Origin: an uncultured Bacteroidota bacterium
GTDB lineage: Bacteria > Bacteroidota > Bacteroidia > Flavobacteriales > Flavobacteriaceae
NCBI GenBank assembly: GCA_902566635.1
Contig: CACFJP010000006.1
Location: 1-64,000, forward strand
Direction: 5' to 3'
Length of the DNA stretch: 64,000 bases
The notes below the pieces were generated by a model. The model was given only the letters and a program-made list of their open reading frames with translations. It searched no databases and was not told where the DNA came from. This document shows, piece after piece, positions 59,574 to 64,000 of the stretch; the first letter of the stretch is position 1, and each line of letters opens with the position of its first letter. The position numbers and the translations under genes are program-made.

Positions 59574-61190
59574 TTGATGAATTCTAAAAGAACTTTAAAA
59601 ATGTCTACATATAAATATAATCTTTTATTGACAATCGTTTTTACAACATCGATTTTCAGTCAGCAAACTTATCAACCAAATTGGGAATCTATAGATAAAA
59701 GAGAAAATCCACAATGGTTTAGCAATGCCAAATTTGGAATATTTATTCACTGGGGATTATACTCCGTCCCTGGTTTCACTAATAAAGGTACTTATGCCGA
59801 GTGGTATTGGAATGCTTTAAATGAAGACCCCAATACAGCTAAAAAAAGTCGGAGAGAAAGACATTTTGCGATAACAAAATTCCACAATGAAAATTATGGG
59901 AGTGATTATCCTTATTCAAATTTCAAAGATGGGTTTAAGGCAGAATTATTCAACCCAGACGAATGGGCAAATATTTTTAAACGCTCAGGTGCAAAATATG
60001 TAGTATTGACTTCAAAGCATCATGATGGGTATTGTTTATTTCCAAGTACTGAGGCCAGTGAAAGCTATGGAATGGCTTGGAATTCAGTAGAATCTGGACC
60101 AAAAAGAGATTTGGTGGGCGACTTAACATCTGCAGTGAAAAATGCGGGGTTAAAAATGGGTTTGTATTATTCTATTTGGGATTGGTACAATCCATATTGG
60201 CCCAAAGAGCAACAGTCGATTTTGAGTAAAGGCAGCATGGCTGTTAACTTTAAAGATGGTAATTCAAAAAATAACAAATTTTCTAATGAAGAAATCCAAA
60301 CTGCTCAAAAGGGTTTAGATAAATATATCGATAAGGTAATGCTGCCTCAGTTAAAGCAAATTGTGACCAATTATGAACCAGCATTGTTATTTTCAGATGG
60401 AGATTGGTGGATGGATTACAAAAAATGGAGAACTTTACCGTTTTTATCTTGGGCATTGAATAATGCACCCAACAAAGAAGAGTTGGTTTTTAATGACAGA
60501 TGGGGAAAAGTAAGAGGTAAACATGGTGGGTATTACACCACAGAATATGGCTCTGGTTTTGCTGATGGTACTACACCCTGGGAAGAAAACAGAGGAATCG
60601 GTATGTCTTTTGGCATTAATCGTATTGAAAATATCGATGATTATCGAACTGGTAAGGAACTTATATTTATGCTGGTCGATATTGTGAGTAGAGGTGGTAA
60701 TTTGTTGTTGAACATTGGTCCAAATGCCGATGGAACCATTCCGGTAATTATGCAACAACGTTTAATTGAAATTGGCAACTGGCTTTCTGTTTATGGTGAA
60801 GGAATTTATGACACTAAACAATGGATAAAGGACGCTCAATGGAGCTCAGGAATAATTCCATCTTTTACGAAAAATGATTTTCATGCTGGGTTTCCTATTT
60901 ATGAAATGACAATTAATCCAAAGAAAGGAAATGCTGTTAAAGAATTTTGGTTTACTAAGAAGGGAAACAATTTGTACGCTTTTGCTCCCGAATGGCCAAA
61001 AAACATAAATATTTTAATTGAAGATGTTAAAACAACAATTAAGACAGAAGTAAAACTAATGGGTTGTGAAAAATCATTACCATACACTGAAACAAACAAC
61101 GGTATCGTAATAGATATTTCATCAATTAACATTCATGATTTAAAATCCCAATATGTGTTTGGGTTTAAAGTATCAAATATCACAGAATAA
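59574..61190 (+). CDS. GH29 alpha-L-fucosidase
   Basis: 'WFSNAKFGIFIHWGLYSVPGFTNKGTYAEWYW', 'YVVLTSKHHDGYCLFPS', 'LLFSDGDWWMDYKKW', 'DIVSRGGNLLLNIGPNADGTIP'. Start may be the Met at 59601. Confidence 0.95.
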   Translation: MMNSKRTLKMSTYKYNLLLTIVFTTSIFSQQTYQPNWESIDKRENPQWFSNAKFGIFIHWGLYSVPGFTNKGTYAEWYWNALNEDPNTAKKSRRERHFAITKFHNENYGSDYPYSNFKDGFKAELFNPDEWANIFKRSGAKYVVLTSKHHDGYCLFPSTEASESYGMAWNSVESGPKRDLVGDLTSAVKNAGLKMGLYYSIWDWYNPYWPKEQQSILSKGSMAVNFKDGNSKNNKFSNEEIQTAQKGLDKYIDKVMLPQLKQIVTNYEPALLFSDGDWWMDYKKWRTLPFLSWALNNAPNKEELVFNDRWGKVRGKHGGYYTTEYGSGFADGTTPWEENRGIGMSFGINRIENIDDYRTGKELIFMLVDIVSRGGNLLLNIGPNADGTIPVIMQQRLIEIGNWLSVYGEGIYDTKQWIKDAQWSSGIIPSFTKNDFHAGFPIYEMTINPKKGNAVKEFWFTKKGNNLYAFAPEWPKNINILIEDVKTTIKTEVKLMGCEKSLPYTETNNGIVIDISSINIHDLKSQYVFGFKVSNITE

Positions 61191-61208
61191 CTTCTCATCT
61201 AACAAAAG

Positions 61209-63692
61209 GTGAAAATTCAACCATTTATCAAACTATTTATTTTAGTTGGAGTATTATTAATTTCTTCAAACCTCAGTGCTCAAAAAAAATATTATGTTTC
61301 TAATGAGTCCAATGGGAAGCACCAATATAGTACTATCCATCAAGCTCTAAGCTCAGTCGACAAACAGATAAAGAGTAGCGGATACCCTAAACAAGGAATT
61401 GAGATTATAATTAAAGATGGAACATATAAAATTGACAAACCCATCAGGATAACAAAAAATTTAAGTGGCACTAACAAAAATCCTTTGGTTATCAAAGCTG
61501 AAAACCCAAACAGTGTTCGATTTTTTGGGGGACATATTTTAGATTTAAATGAGTTTAAAAATTTTAATCCCAAAAAGTCACCTTTTCAGTTGGTTGATGA
61601 AAAAGCTGCAAGAAAAATCAAAGTATTAGATTTAAAAAAGACTTCGATCAAGAAATCGGATTTAGGAGACTTTGTAAAACACGGTTATGGTTTTGAAAAA
61701 AATCCATATTACACAACTCCCGCAATGCTTTGGGTTGATCATCAAAGAATGCATTTGTCACGATGGCCAAATGTTAATGAAGATAATGAGTATTATGATA
61801 ACATCAATCAATTTAATGGCAGATTTAAAGATGTATTTATAAAAGGAGCCGTTTCTTTAACAAATGTGATTGACAAAGGCCAAAAAAAACAAAATAAGTG
61901 GTATTCAAATAAAGAGTTTTTAGAAAATGGTGGCGGAACCTTTGAAGTAGCTTTTGACCGTGGTAGTCAATGGAACTTTTACAAAAAAAACGACGAAAAG
62001 ATTTGGCTAGATGGTGTCTTATCAGCTTCATGGGAATGGGAATACACAAAAATTAAATCTATTGAAAATAGAAGATTTAAATTGGCTTCAGGTTCAAACA
62101 GGGGATTAGGTTTTTTCAGGAAAGTAACTCATTTTCATTTTGAAAATATTCCTGAAGAATTGGACACTGAGGGAGAGTATTTTATTGACAGACAACGCAT
62201 GCTGCTGTACTTCTACCCTCCTTATGATGTGAAAGAAAAAACAATTACTTTATCTACTCTAGAACAAAACATGTTTCATATTGTAGGAGCTTCTAACATT
62301 AAGATTGAAGGTCTTGTTTTAGAATCTGGCAGAGGAAACGCAATTTTTATTAATTTTCTTAAGTTCGGTGGTGAAATAAAATCCAAAAGCAGTAACATTC
62401 TTATAGAAAACTGTATCATTAGAAACTTTAATCAATGGGGAGTTATTATTCAAAATTCACAAAACTCAACAGTAAACAACTGCGACATTTATAATATGGG
62501 GGCTGGGGGTGTGAAACTTGGAATTGAAAAAAAGAGTTTTACCCAAGTGAAAGAAAACAATTTGGTTACCAACTGTAAAATATACGAGATTGCATTTGAT
62601 CAAAAATCTCAAGTGCCAGCAATTACTCTTTCAGGAAACGGAAACTCAGCTAGAAATAACGAAATATATAACACGCCACATTTTGCTGTTAAAATGAAAT
62701 ATGCCAATAATTGTGTGACAGAAAAAAATTATATCCACGATTTACCAAAATACCATCATTTTGATGGCGGCGCTGTTTACTTGGCAACTGGAAATCAGTT
62801 TTTCAATAGAGGAAATAAAATAGCACATAATTACTTCGAAAATATTTCCACAAACGGAGCTTATCTAGATAACTATACTATGGGAAATTATGTGTACGGA
62901 AATGTGTTTTATAATGTTGGGAATGGCACAAAAGGATCAAAAAATGCAGCTATTTACATTCATGGTGGTGGACAAAATGTAGTGAGCAACAACATTGCAA
63001 TCAACTGCCCATTTGCGTACAAAACAGGATCGCATATTATCAAAGCTTTTAACACTACAAATTACTTAAACTCTTGGTACAACGATGCTATAAATTACTT
63101 TTACAACAGTAGTAAGTTGTATGCAGATTTTACACAACAATATCCAGAAATAAAAGAGTTAATCTATAAATTACATGAATCTCCGAAAGTTATTTTAGAT
63201 CATGTTTCCAATCAATCTCTTAAGAAGATTTCTTCGAAGAAAAATAGAAAGTCGCAATTGGATATGTATGATTTAAAAGGGGCGAATTCATTTTTCTTTA
63301 AAGACACAAATAACATTGAATGGATGAATTGGTTTGAGATCAGATATCAATCATCAACTTTTAAAAATAATATTTACACTTTCAGTTCTGATGAATTTCT
63401 TCCAGATTTTGAAGGAAATGACAAGGGGGCAAAGGGCGCCTTTAAACTTGGAAACGAAAGTGGCGTATTTTTAATGGCTCCATACAAGTTAAAAGTAAGA
63501 TCCAAAATCAAAAAGATTTCAAATCATCGCGTTGTAAACAACCATTATCTAAAAGATTTTCCATTGAATATTAGAGGAAACTCTCAATCATATGGATTGG
63601 AGTTAAATTCTATTTTGAGCTTCCCTGACATTCCTAATTTTAATGACATTAACCTAAAAGAAATCGGAATCAATACCATTAGCAAAGATTAA
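61209..63692 (+). CDS. Secreted right-handed parallel beta-helix protein (putative fucan-active enzyme), GTG start
   Basis: GTG-initiated signal peptide; 'KKYYVSNESNGKHQYSTIHQAL', 'MLWVDHQRMHLSRWPNVNEDNEYYD', repeated beta-helix coils 'NILIENCIIRNFNQWGVIIQNSQNSTVNNCDIYNMGAGGVKLG'. Confidence 0.85.
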   Translation: MKIQPFIKLFILVGVLLISSNLSAQKKYYVSNESNGKHQYSTIHQALSSVDKQIKSSGYPKQGIEIIIKDGTYKIDKPIRITKNLSGTNKNPLVIKAENPNSVRFFGGHILDLNEFKNFNPKKSPFQLVDEKAARKIKVLDLKKTSIKKSDLGDFVKHGYGFEKNPYYTTPAMLWVDHQRMHLSRWPNVNEDNEYYDNINQFNGRFKDVFIKGAVSLTNVIDKGQKKQNKWYSNKEFLENGGGTFEVAFDRGSQWNFYKKNDEKIWLDGVLSASWEWEYTKIKSIENRRFKLASGSNRGLGFFRKVTHFHFENIPEELDTEGEYFIDRQRMLLYFYPPYDVKEKTITLSTLEQNMFHIVGASNIKIEGLVLESGRGNAIFINFLKFGGEIKSKSSNILIENCIIRNFNQWGVIIQNSQNSTVNNCDIYNMGAGGVKLGIEKKSFTQVKENNLVTNCKIYEIAFDQKSQVPAITLSGNGNSARNNEIYNTPHFAVKMKYANNCVTEKNYIHDLPKYHHFDGGAVYLATGNQFFNRGNKIAHNYFENISTNGAYLDNYTMGNYVYGNVFYNVGNGTKGSKNAAIYIHGGGQNVVSNNIAINCPFAYKTGSHIIKAFNTTNYLNSWYNDAINYFYNSSKLYADFTQQYPEIKELIYKLHESPKVILDHVSNQSLKKISSKKNRKSQLDMYDLKGANSFFFKDTNNIEWMNWFEIRYQSSTFKNNIYTFSSDEFLPDFEGNDKGAKGAFKLGNESGVFLMAPYKLKVRSKIKKISNHRVVNNHYLKDFPLNIRGNSQSYGLELNSILSFPDIPNFNDINLKEIGINTISKD

Positions 63693-63693
63693 T

Positions 63694-64000
63694 ATGGGCT
63701 TAATTACTAAAACCAAGCGAATCAATTTTCTCATTCTTTTAATGGGTTTTGTTTTTACTGGTTTTTCTCAAAATTTAGATGTAAAAAAAATTACTTCTGT
63801 AGAGGAAAGCTTTGACAAAATGAAGTGGTTTCAGCAAGCGAGATTTGGTATGTTTATTCATTATGGGTTGTATTCAGGATTGGAGGGATATTGGAAAAAT
63901 AAACCTGTAAAGGGGATTGGAGAGTGGATTTTAAAACATGCAGAAATACCTGTTAAAGAGTACCAACAATTGGCACAAAACTTCAATCCAGTGCAATTAA
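63694..64000 (+). CDS. GH29 alpha-L-fucosidase (truncated by window end)
   Basis: MGLITKTKRINFLILLMGFVFTGFSQ...KMKWFQQARFGMFIHYGLYSGLEGYWKNKPVKGIGEWILKHAEIPVKEYQQLAQNFNP; not in the ORF track. Confidence 0.88.
   Translation, partial: MGLITKTKRINFLILLMGFVFTGFSQNLDVKKITSVEESFDKMKWFQQARFGMFIHYGLYSGLEGYWKNKPVKGIGEWILKHAEIPVKEYQQLAQNFNPVQL

Overview
The window is a chromosomal segment of a Bacteroidota (Flavobacteriia-like) bacterium. Evidence for this is the T9SS C-terminal sorting domains, BshA, MlaD/LptD/TamB envelope genes, and the AT-rich composition. Positions about 1-5.1 kb and 17.8-42.9 kb look like ordinary core genome: YfhO-like protein, mnmE, bshA, a GH3/beta-lactamase fusion, Fe-S oxidoreductases, an MCE/amidase/LptD envelope block, gapA, pfkA, tamB, tsaD, rsmE, tRNA-Ser(GCT) and tRNA-Arg(TCT). 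Two stretches look accessory. (1) 5.08-8.76 kb is a very AT-rich three-gene operon (circularly permuted ATP-grasp / alpha-E / transglutaminase). It lies exactly between the 3' end of mnmE (tgtattggtaagtag, 5080-5094) and a near-identical orphan copy of that end (tgtatcggtaagtag, 8744-8758). This resembles attL/attR of an mnmE(trmE)-targeted integrative element, but no integrase is present. (2) From about 42.9 kb to the window end, downstream of the two tRNA genes, there is a probable lipoprotein formylglycine-generating enzyme with both catalytic cysteines, a DUF1800/DUF1501 pair, and a fucose/fucan utilisation cluster. The cluster contains FucP, a mutarotase, a fucose dehydrogenase-like SDR, a lactonase, UxaA/UxaB-type enzymes, a decayed sugar-kinase remnant, three GH29 alpha-L-fucosidases and two beta-helix proteins. 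No CRISPR array, rRNA, transposase or recombinase gene was seen. No database search was run; all family assignments come from recognising motifs in the translations.
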